From positions 1-42,721 of the forward strand of contig DASXRQ010000186.1 in NCBI GenBank assembly GCA_036506495.1: 42,721 nucleotides of DNA. The letters run 5' to 3'. A model generated the notes under the pieces. That model did no database searches, was not told the DNA's origin, and worked only from the letters and a program-made list of their open reading frames with translations. This document shows positions 24,443-31,869 of the stretch, piece by piece; the stretch's first letter is position 1; each line of letters begins with the position of its first letter. This DNA is from DASXRC01 sp036506495. Its GTDB lineage: Bacteria > Actinomycetota > Actinomycetes > Mycobacteriales > Micromonosporaceae. A program made the translations under genes and the position numbers.

Positions 24443-24489
24443 TCTAGCCCCCGTTTACCCTGTCGTCTAGCCCCCGTAGACTCTAGCCT
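24443..24489 (+). promoter_or_regulatory. Leaderless promoter and repeat operator of the hicAB-like pair
   Basis: -35 TTTACC (24454-24459), 17-bp spacer, -10 TAGACT (24477-24482), 7 nt, then GTG at 24490. TCTAGCCCCCGT occurs twice, at 24443-24454 (abutting the -35) and 24466-24477 (inside the spacer, touching the -10). A partial third copy, TCTAGCC, lies at 24482-24488. Direct repeats over a toxin-antitoxin promoter suit binding by the antitoxin. Confidence 0.6.
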
Positions 24490-24699
24490 GTGGTCAGGGG
24501 GATGAAGCTTCGCGACGTCCAGCAGGCACTCGCCGTCGAAGGCTGCCAGGAGGTCAGCGACGACGGACGGCACACCAAGTGGCGCTGCCCATGCGGCCAG
24601 CACACCACTGCCGTACCACGCCACCGTGACATCTCACCCGGCGTCGTCCGCAACATCACCCGCAACCTGGAATGCCTGCCGAAAGGGTGGTTGCAGTGA
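24490..24699 (+). CDS. hicA: HicA-like mRNA interferase toxin
   Basis: 69 residues. MKLRDVQQALAVEGCQEVSD followed by GRHTKWRC, TTAVPRHRDISPGVVRNITRNL match the HicA double-stranded-RNA-binding-like fold. The usual catalytic His in G-S/T-H-x-K/H-Y is present as GRHTKWR. HicA toxins cleave mRNA independently of ribosomes. A Cys-x-Cys insert (WRCPCGQH) is unusual. The leaderless GTG at 24490 is preferred because the -10 box lies 7 nt upstream; the ATG at 24502 with AGGGGG directly in front is the alternative. Overlaps hicB by GTGA. Confidence 0.75.
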   Translation: MVRGMKLRDVQQALAVEGCQEVSDDGRHTKWRCPCGQHTTAVPRHRDISPGVVRNITRNLECLPKGWLQ

Positions 24700-25103
24700 C
24701 GACGTATACCGTGTACGCCAGACGGTGGGAACGCGGCTGGGAACTGCACATCGACGGCGTAGGTGTCACCCAATCCCACGGCCTAGCCGACGCACCCGGC
24801 ATGGTGTGCAGCTACATCACGATGATGACCGGCGCCGCCCCCGACACATTCGAGGTCAACGTCGTCCCACACATCGGCGGTGGGTTGGACGAGGCGGCCA
24901 TCAGGGCGCGGGATGCGGTGCGCCGGGCCGAGGAAGCGCAGAGGCGAGCCGCGGCGAAGTCCCGGTCCGTCGCGCGCAGGCTCCGCGAGCAGGGGTTGTC
25001 AGGGCGCGACATCGCCGCGGTGCTGCGGGTCTCACCTCAGCGGGTGTCCCAGCTGCTTGCCACGGCAGACCAACTGGATGAGCGGCGGGAGTCATCGGGC
25101 TGA
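24696..25103 (+). CDS. hicB: HicB-like antitoxin with C-terminal HTH
   Basis: 135 residues starting VTTYTVYARRWERGWELHI. The N-terminal half is HicB-like, with a GWxL-type strand and the VTQSHGLADAPGMVCSYI segment that normally forms a partial RNase H fold and covers HicA. A charged helix follows (about 70-95), then SVARRLREQGLSGRDIAAVL and RVSPQRVSQLL, a clear helix-turn-helix for operator binding. The GTG at 24696 overlaps the hicA stop. The toxin-first order is normal for hicAB. Likely binds the TCTAGCCCCCGT repeats upstream; this is inference. Confidence 0.72.
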   Translation: MTTYTVYARRWERGWELHIDGVGVTQSHGLADAPGMVCSYITMMTGAAPDTFEVNVVPHIGGGLDEAAIRARDAVRRAEEAQRRAAAKSRSVARRLREQGLSGRDIAAVLRVSPQRVSQLLATADQLDERRESSG

Positions 25104-25243
25104 CCTGCCGCGTTCGGTGCTCCCACGGCCAGCAGGGCGGCCGCCTCATGCCCTCAGCGGCGGGGGGAATCCCGGGCTTGTCGTCACGCCACCTGCCCGA
25201 GCTCATCGTTGACCGCGTCGTAAAGCTCGGTGCGACGTTGCTC

Positions 25244-25708
25244 CTAGGCCGGCCGCAACTCCAAAGCGAGTCTTCGCCGGTCGTCCACGCCATCGCCCGA
25301 CCCCTCGGCGAGCCGGATGGCGAGATCAGTGTCGATCATCGCCCTGACAGCGGCATGCCAGGCCGCCATCCGCTTCCTGATCGTCGGCGTACCGAACGCG
25401 CGCACCTGGGCGGTAACCTGCGCCTGCTCCGCCAGTCCAGGCAGCTCCGGCCTCGGGTGACCCTCGACGTACGTCATCGGCTGCACGAACGCCGCCCACT
25501 GGCCGACCCGCTCCGCCATGTCGAGCAGCTGCACGTACGCGTCGCCCTGCCGCTCCCGCAGCCACCGAGCGTGCGCCGAGCGCTGCTCGTGCTCGTACCG
25601 GGCCGTCGCCATCCGCTGGTCGTGCTTGCGTCCGCGCCCGGCGATCCACGCGCCGCCGACGACGCCGAGCACACCGACCACGGTCCCCGGCAGCCACGCC
25701 CAATCCAT
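25244..25708 (-). CDS. Single-pass membrane protein of unknown function
   Basis: 154 residues. MDWAWLPGTVVGVLGVVGGA is a transmembrane segment near the N-terminus. It is followed by a basic stretch (GRGRKHDQR) and a long helical cytoplasmic region (YEHEQRSAHARWLRERQGDA, then YVQLLDMAERVGQW) up to the C-terminus. This anchor-plus-helix layout is frequent among actinomycete phage and mobile-element proteins. It is encoded opposite to hicAB. No family name can be given. Confidence 0.6.
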   Translation of the reverse strand: MDWAWLPGTVVGVLGVVGGAWIAGRGRKHDQRMATARYEHEQRSAHARWLRERQGDAYVQLLDMAERVGQWAAFVQPMTYVEGHPRPELPGLAEQAQVTAQVRAFGTPTIRKRMAAWHAAVRAMIDTDLAIRLAEGSGDGVDDRRRLALELRPA

Positions 25709-26035
25709 GCCGGCATGGCTACTGCCCACGTACGCGGAACGGCCCCGGCGGTTTGGCCTGAGGGATGGGGGGCTCCGACACCCCCGACATGTCTGGGTGT
25801 GTTCCCATGCGCGCGGCCGAAACTTCATGCCCGCGGAGAGAGAAAATCGGCGACGTCGGGGGCACAAAGGCCGTGATCGACCAGGCCAAAACGGGGGCTT
25901 GCGTCAGTGCCCGCGGCGCCGGGCGCGGCGCGGTGCGATGGGCGCGGCGCGCCGGGATGCCGGCACCAGCTGACGCCACTGCCGGATGTGTGCGCTGCGC
26001 AGCTCGTCGCTGACGCTAGCCGCCAGAGCCACAAC
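25709..26035. other. Intergenic stretch without a convincing gene
   Basis: 327 bp at the right end of the element. The possible ORFs on both strands are low-complexity and have no ribosome binding site. It contains a CCCCC/GGGGG dyad near 25766-25785 and a less GC-rich patch around 25840-25890. Nothing else is supported. Confidence 0.5.
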
Positions 26036-26917
26036 TCAAGACGTGTCTTCCCTGCTCAGCAGGCCCAACAACTGTTCGGCGTTGCGCTGGGCATAGTCCC
26101 GGTAGCAGTTGTTCATGAGCATGTGCGTTTCGTCGGTGTCGTCGGCGAGCGCGTGCAACTTCGGCGCCCAGTCCTTCAGCTCGCGCTCGGAGTACAGGTA
26201 GCCGAACCGCTCGTAGATGTTCTTGCTCGTCCACTTCTCCGAATGCCCGTGGAAGCGCACGACCGCCAGCTCCGCCGTGGGCTCGAGCACCGGGGGGATC
26301 GATGACCGGTATCCCTGGGGCATGTCGACGCAGACGAACGGCAGCCGGTGCTTCCGCAGGAACTCCAGCGTCTCCGTCCGGTTGTCCCCGTCGAACCACG
26401 TCGCGTTCCGGAACTCCATCGCCGCCCTCAGCGGGCTGCACCGCTGGGCGACCTCCAGCAGGTACTGCTTGTTCGAGCGCCGGATCGTGAACCACGGTGG
26501 GAACTGGAACAGCAGCGCCCCGAGCTTGCCCGCCTCGACGAGCGGGTCCAGCGCGGACAGGAAGCGGGTCCAGATGTCCTCCATCGCCTGCGGGCTCAGA
26601 TCCTTGGGGTAGACGTTCGCCTTGTCCGTCTCCGGCCGGAGGTCCTTGTAGATCGCCGACACCTTGGTCGGGTGCCCGGTGAGCAGGCTGAACGCCTTGA
26701 TGTTGAAGGTGAAGTGCGCCGGGGTCCGGTCGACCCAGAGCTTGGCGGTCTGCTCCGCCGGCGGGGAGTAGTACGTGGAGTCGACCTCGACTAGCGGGAA
26801 CTGCTTGGCGTAGTGGGCGAGCCGCTTCTCCGGCGTGTTGGCCGTCTCGGGGTACCACCCCGACGCGAGCAGGGTCTTATCGGTCCACGAGGCGGTCCCG
26901 ACGAGGATGTCCCCCAT
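26036..26917 (-). CDS. DUF72 (YecE-like) protein, second copy, 3' end supplied by the element
   Basis: 293 residues beginning MGDILVGTASWTDKTLL. Family segments: EVDSTYYSPP, FTFNIKAFSLLTGHPTK, LLFQFPPWF, AAMEFRNATWF, FVCVDMPQG, AVVRFHGHSEKW and HMLMNNCYRDYAQRNAEQLL. The function of DUF72 is unknown. The last residues, after GLLS, are REDTS and come from the integrated element; the displaced original end was DD. All three base changes in the shared 73 bp are synonymous, so the protein's C-terminus was preserved. The ATG at 26917 is preferred over a longer open frame to 27097 that would overlap the next gene. Confidence 0.92.
   Translation of the reverse strand: MGDILVGTASWTDKTLLASGWYPETANTPEKRLAHYAKQFPLVEVDSTYYSPPAEQTAKLWVDRTPAHFTFNIKAFSLLTGHPTKVSAIYKDLRPETDKANVYPKDLSPQAMEDIWTRFLSALDPLVEAGKLGALLFQFPPWFTIRRSNKQYLLEVAQRCSPLRAAMEFRNATWFDGDNRTETLEFLRKHRLPFVCVDMPQGYRSSIPPVLEPTAELAVVRFHGHSEKWTSKNIYERFGYLYSERELKDWAPKLHALADDTDETHMLMNNCYRDYAQRNAEQLLGLLSREDTS
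26054..26126. repeat. Attachment-site repeat, right copy (inside the DUF72 gene)
   Basis: Matches 22988-23060 at 70 of 73 bases. It begins within the palindrome-like CCTGCTCAGCAGG (26051-26063). Identity ends abruptly at 26126, where DUF72 coding continues but the left copy changes to element sequence. Confidence 0.8.
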
Positions 26918-26933
26918 GCGTCGCAGCGTAGCG

Positions 26934-27620
26934 TCAGGATCCGTCAGCAACTCCGGCACGAGCAATGGCCGGGTGGCGAGGGTCGTCGACCCGCACGACG
27001 ATGTCGGCGAACCCCTCCGGCCCGACCTCGTCGGCGTACCGGCGATAGGCGGGCAGGGTCCAAGCCAGGTCGTCGTCGGTGCGCCGGGCGAGCGCACCGG
27101 CCGACATCGCCAGGTGCACGGCGAGGTCGAACGGCAGCCCGGCCCCGAGCAGCAGCGCCCCGCTCACCAGCAGTACGCCGCCCGGCGGCAGCGCGACGTA
27201 GCCGGCGCGGGCGGCCCGGTCCGTCGCCGCGTTCCACAGCGCCGGCAGCACGCGCCCGCTCCCATCCGCGCCGAGCGGATCTAGTGCCTCCCGCCGCAAC
27301 CCGGCGGTGTCGAGCCAGTCCTCGTAGTACGCGTCTGGGTTTGTCCGGCCGTGTTCCAGGCGTACGGAGGCGGGCCGGAGGAAGTCGTCCGCCCGCACAT
27401 GGAGCGCGGCCCGCCCGCGGACCCGCAGCGAGTCGACCAGCGCGTCGGCCAGCCGGCCCGGCTCGGCCGGCGGCGGTCCGTCGACGGCCATCCGCAGCCA
27501 GCGCGCCCCGGTTGCGTCCAGTCGCGCGACCGCGACGTCCGCGACCTCCTCGACGAGGGCGGACGGCGAGATCGGCCGTACCCGCATCGGATCATCATCC
27601 GGCACCCCGGACTCGAACAC
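26934..27620 (-). CDS. Uridine-kinase-like protein lacking the Walker A lysine
   Basis: 228 residues. The layout follows actinobacterial uridine kinase family proteins: a strand ending WLRMAVDGP where the P-loop should begin, RADDFLRPASVRLEHGR and AYYEDWLDTAGLRREALDPL (substrate lid region), then VLLVSGALLLGAGLPFDLAVHL and a C-terminal YRRYADEVGPEGFADIVVRV. In active relatives VDGP continues with an A-x-G-K-S/T P-loop; here it reads PPAEPGRLADAL with no Lys or Ser/Thr. It may therefore be a pseudokinase. The GTG at 27620 has AAGGG seven bases upstream. Divergent from the polyamine operon. Confidence 0.75.
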   Translation of the reverse strand: MFESGVPDDDPMRVRPISPSALVEEVADVAVARLDATGARWLRMAVDGPPPAEPGRLADALVDSLRVRGRAALHVRADDFLRPASVRLEHGRTNPDAYYEDWLDTAGLRREALDPLGADGSGRVLPALWNAATDRAARAGYVALPPGGVLLVSGALLLGAGLPFDLAVHLAMSAGALARRTDDDLAWTLPAYRRYADEVGPEGFADIVVRVDDPRHPAIARAGVADGS

Positions 27621-27630
27621 GACTCGACCC

Positions 27631-27672
27631 TTGACTACGGTATCCGCAGCGAACGTATGCTCTTGGCCAAGA
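27631..27672 (+). promoter_or_regulatory. Promoter of the polyamine operon with palindrome at the start site
   Basis: -35 TTGACT (27631-27636), a 19-bp spacer, and -10 TATGCT (27656-27661). The perfect 12-bp palindrome TCTTGGCCAAGA (27661-27672) covers the predicted transcription start. CTACGG (27635-27640) and CCGTAG (27706-27711) form a wider dyad that ends at the first possible start codon. A repressor site is inferred. Confidence 0.5.
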
Positions 27673-27729
27673 ATTCGTTGCGCGATCCCCCACCGAATCC
27701 GCTATCCGTAGATGAGAGCGAGGCACGAG

Positions 27730-28848
27730 GTGCCCCAGGCGACGCCCTCAGGCACGGCCGTGCGCCTGGCCGGCCTGCGCAAGTCGTTCGGTGAGATCGA
27801 GGCGGTGGCCGGCGTCGACCTCGATATCGCGGACGGCGAGTTCTTCTCGATGCTGGGTCCGTCGGGCTCCGGAAAGACGACGGTGCTGCGCATGATCGCG
27901 GGCTTCGAGCGGCCGACGGAGGGGGCCGTGTTGCTCGCTGATCGCGACGTGACGCGCCTCCCGCCGTTCGAGCGGGACGTGAACACGGTCTTCCAGGACT
28001 ACGCCCTCTTCCCGCACATGAGCGTGCAGGAGAACATCGAGTACGGCCTGAAGGTCCGCGGGGTGGGCCGGGCGGAGCGCCGGGCCCGCGCCGCGGCGGC
28101 GCTGCGCACGGTGCGGCTCGAGGGGTTCGGCCCGCGCCGGGCAACCGCCCTGTCCGGCGGCCAGCGGCAGCGCATCGCGCTCGCCCGGGCTCTGGTCAAC
28201 CGACCCAAGGTGCTCCTGCTCGACGAGCCGCTCGGAGCCCTCGACCTCAAGCTGCGCGAGGAGATGCAGATCGAGCTCAAGGCTATCCAGCGCGAAGTCG
28301 GCATCACATTCGTGTTCGTGACGCACGACCAGCAGGAGGCGCTGACCATGAGCGACCGGGTCGCCGTCTTCAACGCCGGTCGTATCGAGCAGGTCGGCGC
28401 GCCGGCCGAGGTGTACGAGCGGCCGGCGACCGCGTTCGTCGCGGGGTTCGTCGGCACGTCGAACCTGCTCAGCGGGCCCGCGGCGCGGGACGTGCTCGGC
28501 CGTGACGGGGTGTACTCCATACGTCCCGAGAAGATCCGGCTGGCGCGGCTCGACGCCGACGCCGCACCGAGTCCCGATCCGGGCGAGACGAGCACGGCCG
28601 GCCGGATCGCCGAGGTGGTCTACGCCGGCCCCGCCACCCGGTTCGTCGTCGACCTCGATGCTGGCGGTCGGCTCATCGCCGTGGAGCAGAACCAGCAGAC
28701 GTCGTCCGCCGACGTGGTCGGCCTCCGCGGCCAGCGCGTGCGGCTGACCTGGCGCGCCGAGCACGTCATCCCGGTGCCCTCCGACGCCACCCTCACCATC
28801 CCCCCGACGGGCGATCGGCCGCTGTCCGCGCCGGCCGCTCGGCCCTGA
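27730..28848 (+). CDS. potA: Polyamine-type ABC transporter ATP-binding protein
   Basis: 372 residues from the GTG at 27730, which has GCGAGG six bases upstream; an in-frame ATG at 27712 lacks a ribosome binding site. Walker A GPSGSGKTT, Q-loop VFQDYALFPHM, signature LSGGQRQRIALARAL, Walker B VLLLDEPLGALD and switch His VTHDQQEA are all present. A C-terminal TOBE domain follows (IRPEKIRLARL, then GRIAEVVYAGPATRFVVDL). Energises uptake by the two downstream permeases. The spermidine/putrescine class is supported by the operon content. The order here is A-D-B-C. Confidence 0.94.
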   Translation: MPQATPSGTAVRLAGLRKSFGEIEAVAGVDLDIADGEFFSMLGPSGSGKTTVLRMIAGFERPTEGAVLLADRDVTRLPPFERDVNTVFQDYALFPHMSVQENIEYGLKVRGVGRAERRARAAAALRTVRLEGFGPRRATALSGGQRQRIALARALVNRPKVLLLDEPLGALDLKLREEMQIELKAIQREVGITFVFVTHDQQEALTMSDRVAVFNAGRIEQVGAPAEVYERPATAFVAGFVGTSNLLSGPAARDVLGRDGVYSIRPEKIRLARLDADAAPSPDPGETSTAGRIAEVVYAGPATRFVVDLDAGGRLIAVEQNQQTSSADVVGLRGQRVRLTWRAEHVIPVPSDATLTIPPTGDRPLSAPAARP

Positions 28849-28867
28849 CCGTACGAAGGAGCAACTC

Positions 28868-30064
28868 ATGCGATCCGTGCGCATCGGCACCGCGATCGCC
28901 GCGGCCGGCCTGCTCGCGCTGGCCGGCTGCGGCGGTGGCAACGGCGGCACAAAATCGCCGGGAGGCGGCCTCAAGCCGCCGCCCGTCGCCAAGCTGGCCT
29001 CGCTCGGGCCGGGCGAGGGTCAGGTCAACATCGTGGCCTGGGCTGGGTACGTCGAGAACGGTTCCAACGACCCGAAGGTCGACTGGGTGACCGGCTTCGA
29101 GAAGCAGACCGGTTGCAAGGTCAACGTCAAGGTGGCCGGAACCTCCGACGAGATGGTCACGCTGATGAAGACCGGTGAGTACGACACGGTCTCGGCCTCC
29201 GGCGACGCCTCGCTACGGCTGATCTATGGGGGCGACGTGGCGCCCGTCAACACCGACCTGGTCGCCAACTACAAGGACGTCTTCGACGGCCTGAAGAACA
29301 AGCCGTGGAACTCCGTCGACGGGGTCGCGTACGGGATCCCGCACGGCCGCGGCGCCAACCTGCTCATGTATCGCACGGACGTGGTCAACCCCGCGCCCAC
29401 CTCGTGGGGAGTCGTATTCGATCCGGCCTCGCCGTACCGGGGCAAGGTCACCGCGTACGACTCGCCGATCTACATCGCGGACGCCGCGTTGTACCTCATG
29501 AAGCACCAGCCGGACCTCGGCATCAAGAACCCGTACGCGCTCGACGACAAGCAGTTCAACGCCGCGATCGACCTGCTCAAGAAGCAGAACCAGGTGATCG
29601 GCGAGTACTGGTCGGACTACACCAAGGAGATCCAGGCCTTCAAGTCCGGCGACAGCGTCCTCGGCACGACCTGGCAGGTCATCACGAACCTCGCGCAGGC
29701 CGACAAGGCGCCGGTGCAGGCGATTCTGCCCGACGAGGGCGCGACCGGCTGGTCGGACACCTGGATGGTGTCGGCCAAAGCGAAGCACCCGAACTGCGCG
29801 TACCTGTGGATGAACCACATCATCTCGCCGGAGGCGAACGCGGCGGTCGCCGAGTGGTTCGGCGAGGCGCCATCCAACCGGCTGGCCTGCGTGAAGACCG
29901 CGGACAAGAACCACTGCGCGACGTTCCACGCGGAGGATGAGGCGTACTTCGACAAGGTCTGGTACTGGACGACCCCGGTCGAGCAGTGCCTCGACGGCCG
30001 CACCGACGTGAAGTGCAAGGACTACGCAGCCTGGACCCAGGCCTGGACGACGGTCAAGGGCTGA
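28868..30064 (+). CDS. potD: Polyamine ABC transporter substrate-binding lipoprotein
   Basis: 398 residues. Lipoprotein signal peptide with lipobox LAGC near residues 17-20, so it is anchored outside the membrane. The mature part has PotD/PotF features: VNIVAWAGYVENG, TGCKVNVKVAGTSDEMVTLM, YDTVSASGDASLRLI, YGIPHGRGANLLMYRTD and a late WTQAWTTVKG. Binds polyamines or a related amine; exact specificity cannot be read by eye. AAGGAG lies eight bases before the ATG. The permease gene starts 2 nt after its stop. Confidence 0.93.
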   Translation: MRSVRIGTAIAAAGLLALAGCGGGNGGTKSPGGGLKPPPVAKLASLGPGEGQVNIVAWAGYVENGSNDPKVDWVTGFEKQTGCKVNVKVAGTSDEMVTLMKTGEYDTVSASGDASLRLIYGGDVAPVNTDLVANYKDVFDGLKNKPWNSVDGVAYGIPHGRGANLLMYRTDVVNPAPTSWGVVFDPASPYRGKVTAYDSPIYIADAALYLMKHQPDLGIKNPYALDDKQFNAAIDLLKKQNQVIGEYWSDYTKEIQAFKSGDSVLGTTWQVITNLAQADKAPVQAILPDEGATGWSDTWMVSAKAKHPNCAYLWMNHIISPEANAAVAEWFGEAPSNRLACVKTADKNHCATFHAEDEAYFDKVWYWTTPVEQCLDGRTDVKCKDYAAWTQAWTTVKG

Positions 30065-30066
30065 CG

Positions 30067-30975
30067 TTGGCACTGCCGTCCACGGTGGACCCGCCGGGCG
30101 GCGCCGCGCGCGCCGTCCGGCCGGGCCGCCGGCTCGACTCCTGGCTGTACCGGCACCCCTGGGTACGCCTGACCGGGCTGCTCTCCGCTCCCCTGTTCTG
30201 GCTCGTTGTGGCGTACCTCGGCGCGCTGTTCGTGCTGCTGGTCTCCGCGTTCTGGACGGTGAACACGTTCACCGGCGAGCTGGTGCGGCAGCCGACGCTG
30301 GACAACTTCCGCACGATCCTCAGCGAAGACGTCTACCGCACGGTCGCGCTGCGCAGTGTGGCGGTGGCCGCCGCAGTGACGGCCATCGACGCGCTGATCG
30401 CGCTGCCGATGGCGTTCTTCATGGCCAAGGTGGCCGCGCCGCGCTGGCGGCACTGGTTGGTCGTCGCGATCCTCACGCCGCTGTGGGCGAGCTACCTGGT
30501 CAAGGGGTACGCCTGGCGCGTCATTCTGGCCAACGGCGGCGTCGCCGACTGGGCCACCGGCGGGCACAGCCCGGGATACGGGGTGTCCGCGACCGTGCTG
30601 GTCCTCGCGTACCTCTGGCTGCCGTACATGATCCTGCCGATCTACGCGGGCCTGGACCGGCTGCCGGACTCCCTGCTCGAGGCGTCCGCGGACCTCGGCG
30701 CCCGGGCCGGCCGCACGTTTCGGTCCATCGTGCTGCCGATCGTCATCCCGGCGGTGATCGCCGGCTCGATCTTCACGTTCTCGCTCTCGCTCGGCGACTA
30801 CATCACCGTGCAGATTGTCGGCGGCAAGTCCCAGCTCATCGGCAACCTGGTGTACGCGAACATCGGCGCCGCGAACAACCTGCCGTTCGCCGCGGCGCTG
30901 GCGACCATCCCCGTCCTGATCATGGTCATCTACCTCGTCGCGGTCCGCCGCAGCGGCGCGCTGGAGGAGTTGTGA
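30067..30975 (+). CDS. potB: Polyamine ABC transporter permease (PotB-type)
   Basis: 302 residues from a TTG at 30067 with AAGGG upstream. Six transmembrane helices are visible, beginning TGLLSAPLFWLVVAYLGALF. The coupling-helix EAA motif is LLEASADLGARAGRTFRSIVLP. SLGDYITVQIVGG is typical of PotB. Its stop overlaps the next start as GTGA. A GTG at 30088 is a less likely start. Confidence 0.92.
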   Translation: MALPSTVDPPGGAARAVRPGRRLDSWLYRHPWVRLTGLLSAPLFWLVVAYLGALFVLLVSAFWTVNTFTGELVRQPTLDNFRTILSEDVYRTVALRSVAVAAAVTAIDALIALPMAFFMAKVAAPRWRHWLVVAILTPLWASYLVKGYAWRVILANGGVADWATGGHSPGYGVSATVLVLAYLWLPYMILPIYAGLDRLPDSLLEASADLGARAGRTFRSIVLPIVIPAVIAGSIFTFSLSLGDYITVQIVGGKSQLIGNLVYANIGAANNLPFAAALATIPVLIMVIYLVAVRRSGALEEL

Positions 30976-31787
30976 CGCTGTCCCGCCCGGCCCGCTGGGC
31001 GCTGCGCGCCGCGATGGTGCTGGGCCTCGCGTTCGTCTACGTCCCGCTCGTGGTCGTGCTGGTCAACTCGTTCAACGCCGACCGCACGTTCGGGTGGCCG
31101 CCCCGCGAGCTGACCACCCGGTGGTGGGGGGCCGCGTGGCGCAACGGCGGCGCCCGCGACGCGCTGTGGACGTCGGTGCAGGCCGGACTGCTCGCGACCG
31201 CGATCGCGCTGGTGCTGGGCACGATGGTCGCGTTCGCCGTGCAGCGGTTCCGGTTCTTCGGCCGCGACACGATCTCGCTGCTCGTTCTGCTGCCGATCGC
31301 CCTGCCCGGCATCGTCACCGGCATCGCGCTGGACAGCGCGTTCCGGTCGGTGTTCGCGCCGATCGGCATCGGCAAGGGGCTGTTCTCGGTCGTGGTCGGG
31401 CACGCGACGTTCTGCGTGGTCGTGGTCTACAACAATGTGCTGGCGCGGCTGCGCAGGGTCGGCGGCAACCTGGAGGAGGCGTCCGCCGACCTGGGCGCCG
31501 GCAGCGTGCAGACATTCCGGTACGTCACGTTCCCGCTGATCCGCTCGGCGCTGTTCGCCGGTGGGTTGCTCGCGTTCGCGTTGAGCTTCGACGAGATCAT
31601 CGTGACCACGTTCACCGCCGGCGCGGGTGTGCAGACCCTCCCGATATGGATCTTCAACAACCTGTTCCGGCCCAACCAGGCGCCGGTCATTAACGTGGTC
31701 GCCGCGGTGCTGATCCTGCTGTCGGTGCTGCCGATCTATTTCGCGCAGCGCATCTCAAGGGACGCCGCGGGCGGCGGCCGACTCTGA
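30972..31787 (+). CDS. potC: Polyamine ABC transporter permease (PotC-type)
   Basis: 271 residues from a GTG overlapping the previous stop. Hydrophobic helices start at AAMVLGLAFVYVPLVVVLVN. The EAA motif is LEEASADLGAGSVQTFRYVTFPL. ALSFDEIIVTTFTAG is a PotC hallmark, in the SFDE position. Pairs with the preceding permease to form the channel energised by PotA. The stop TGA is the first triplet of the following inverted repeat. Confidence 0.92.
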   Translation: MTLSRPARWALRAAMVLGLAFVYVPLVVVLVNSFNADRTFGWPPRELTTRWWGAAWRNGGARDALWTSVQAGLLATAIALVLGTMVAFAVQRFRFFGRDTISLLVLLPIALPGIVTGIALDSAFRSVFAPIGIGKGLFSVVVGHATFCVVVVYNNVLARLRRVGGNLEEASADLGAGSVQTFRYVTFPLIRSALFAGGLLAFALSFDEIIVTTFTAGAGVQTLPIWIFNNLFRPNQAPVINVVAAVLILLSVLPIYFAQRISRDAAGGGRL

Positions 31788-31861
31788 TCATCGCAACCTT
31801 GCACAGGTTGGGGCGCAGCGGCGAGATGATCGCCCAATCCGTACAAGGTTGCGTCTGATCA
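31785..31861. terminator. Long inverted repeat between convergent genes
   Basis: TGATCA-T-CGCAACCTTG (31785-31801) pairs with CAAGGTTGCG-TC-TGATCA (31844-31861) with one bulged base. It starts at the permease stop codon and ends 9 bp before the stop of the convergent ClpP-like gene. Suits a bidirectional terminator; size and symmetry also resemble a repetitive intergenic palindrome. Confidence 0.6.
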
Positions 31862-31869
31862 TGGGCCGG

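Larger units (their letters stand above)
22988..26126. mobile_element. Degenerate integrative element in the 3' end of a DUF72 gene
   Basis: Bounded by a 73-bp direct repeat. Repeat-to-repeat distance is 3066 bp, the size of the predicted excised circle. Contents: several small unknown genes, a truncated and frameshifted tyrosine-recombinase C-terminus, a HicA/HicB-like pair and a single-pass membrane protein. Removing one repeat plus the interior rejoins the DUF72 gene to its original stop, 9 nt from the histidine phosphatase stop. No replication, relaxase or transfer gene remains, so it is a remnant of something like an actinomycete integrative element or prophage. It should be immobile on its own. 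Confidence 0.8.

Noticed and set aside
22970..26126. tRNA gene at the element boundary
   Set aside because: I looked for a tRNA-like cloverleaf at the att repeats, the usual target, and the repeat is instead protein-coding DUF72 sequence.
26934..27634. Plus-strand ORFs antisense to the uridine-kinase-like gene
   Set aside because: Low-complexity Arg/Pro/Ala translations typical of shadow frames in GC-rich DNA.
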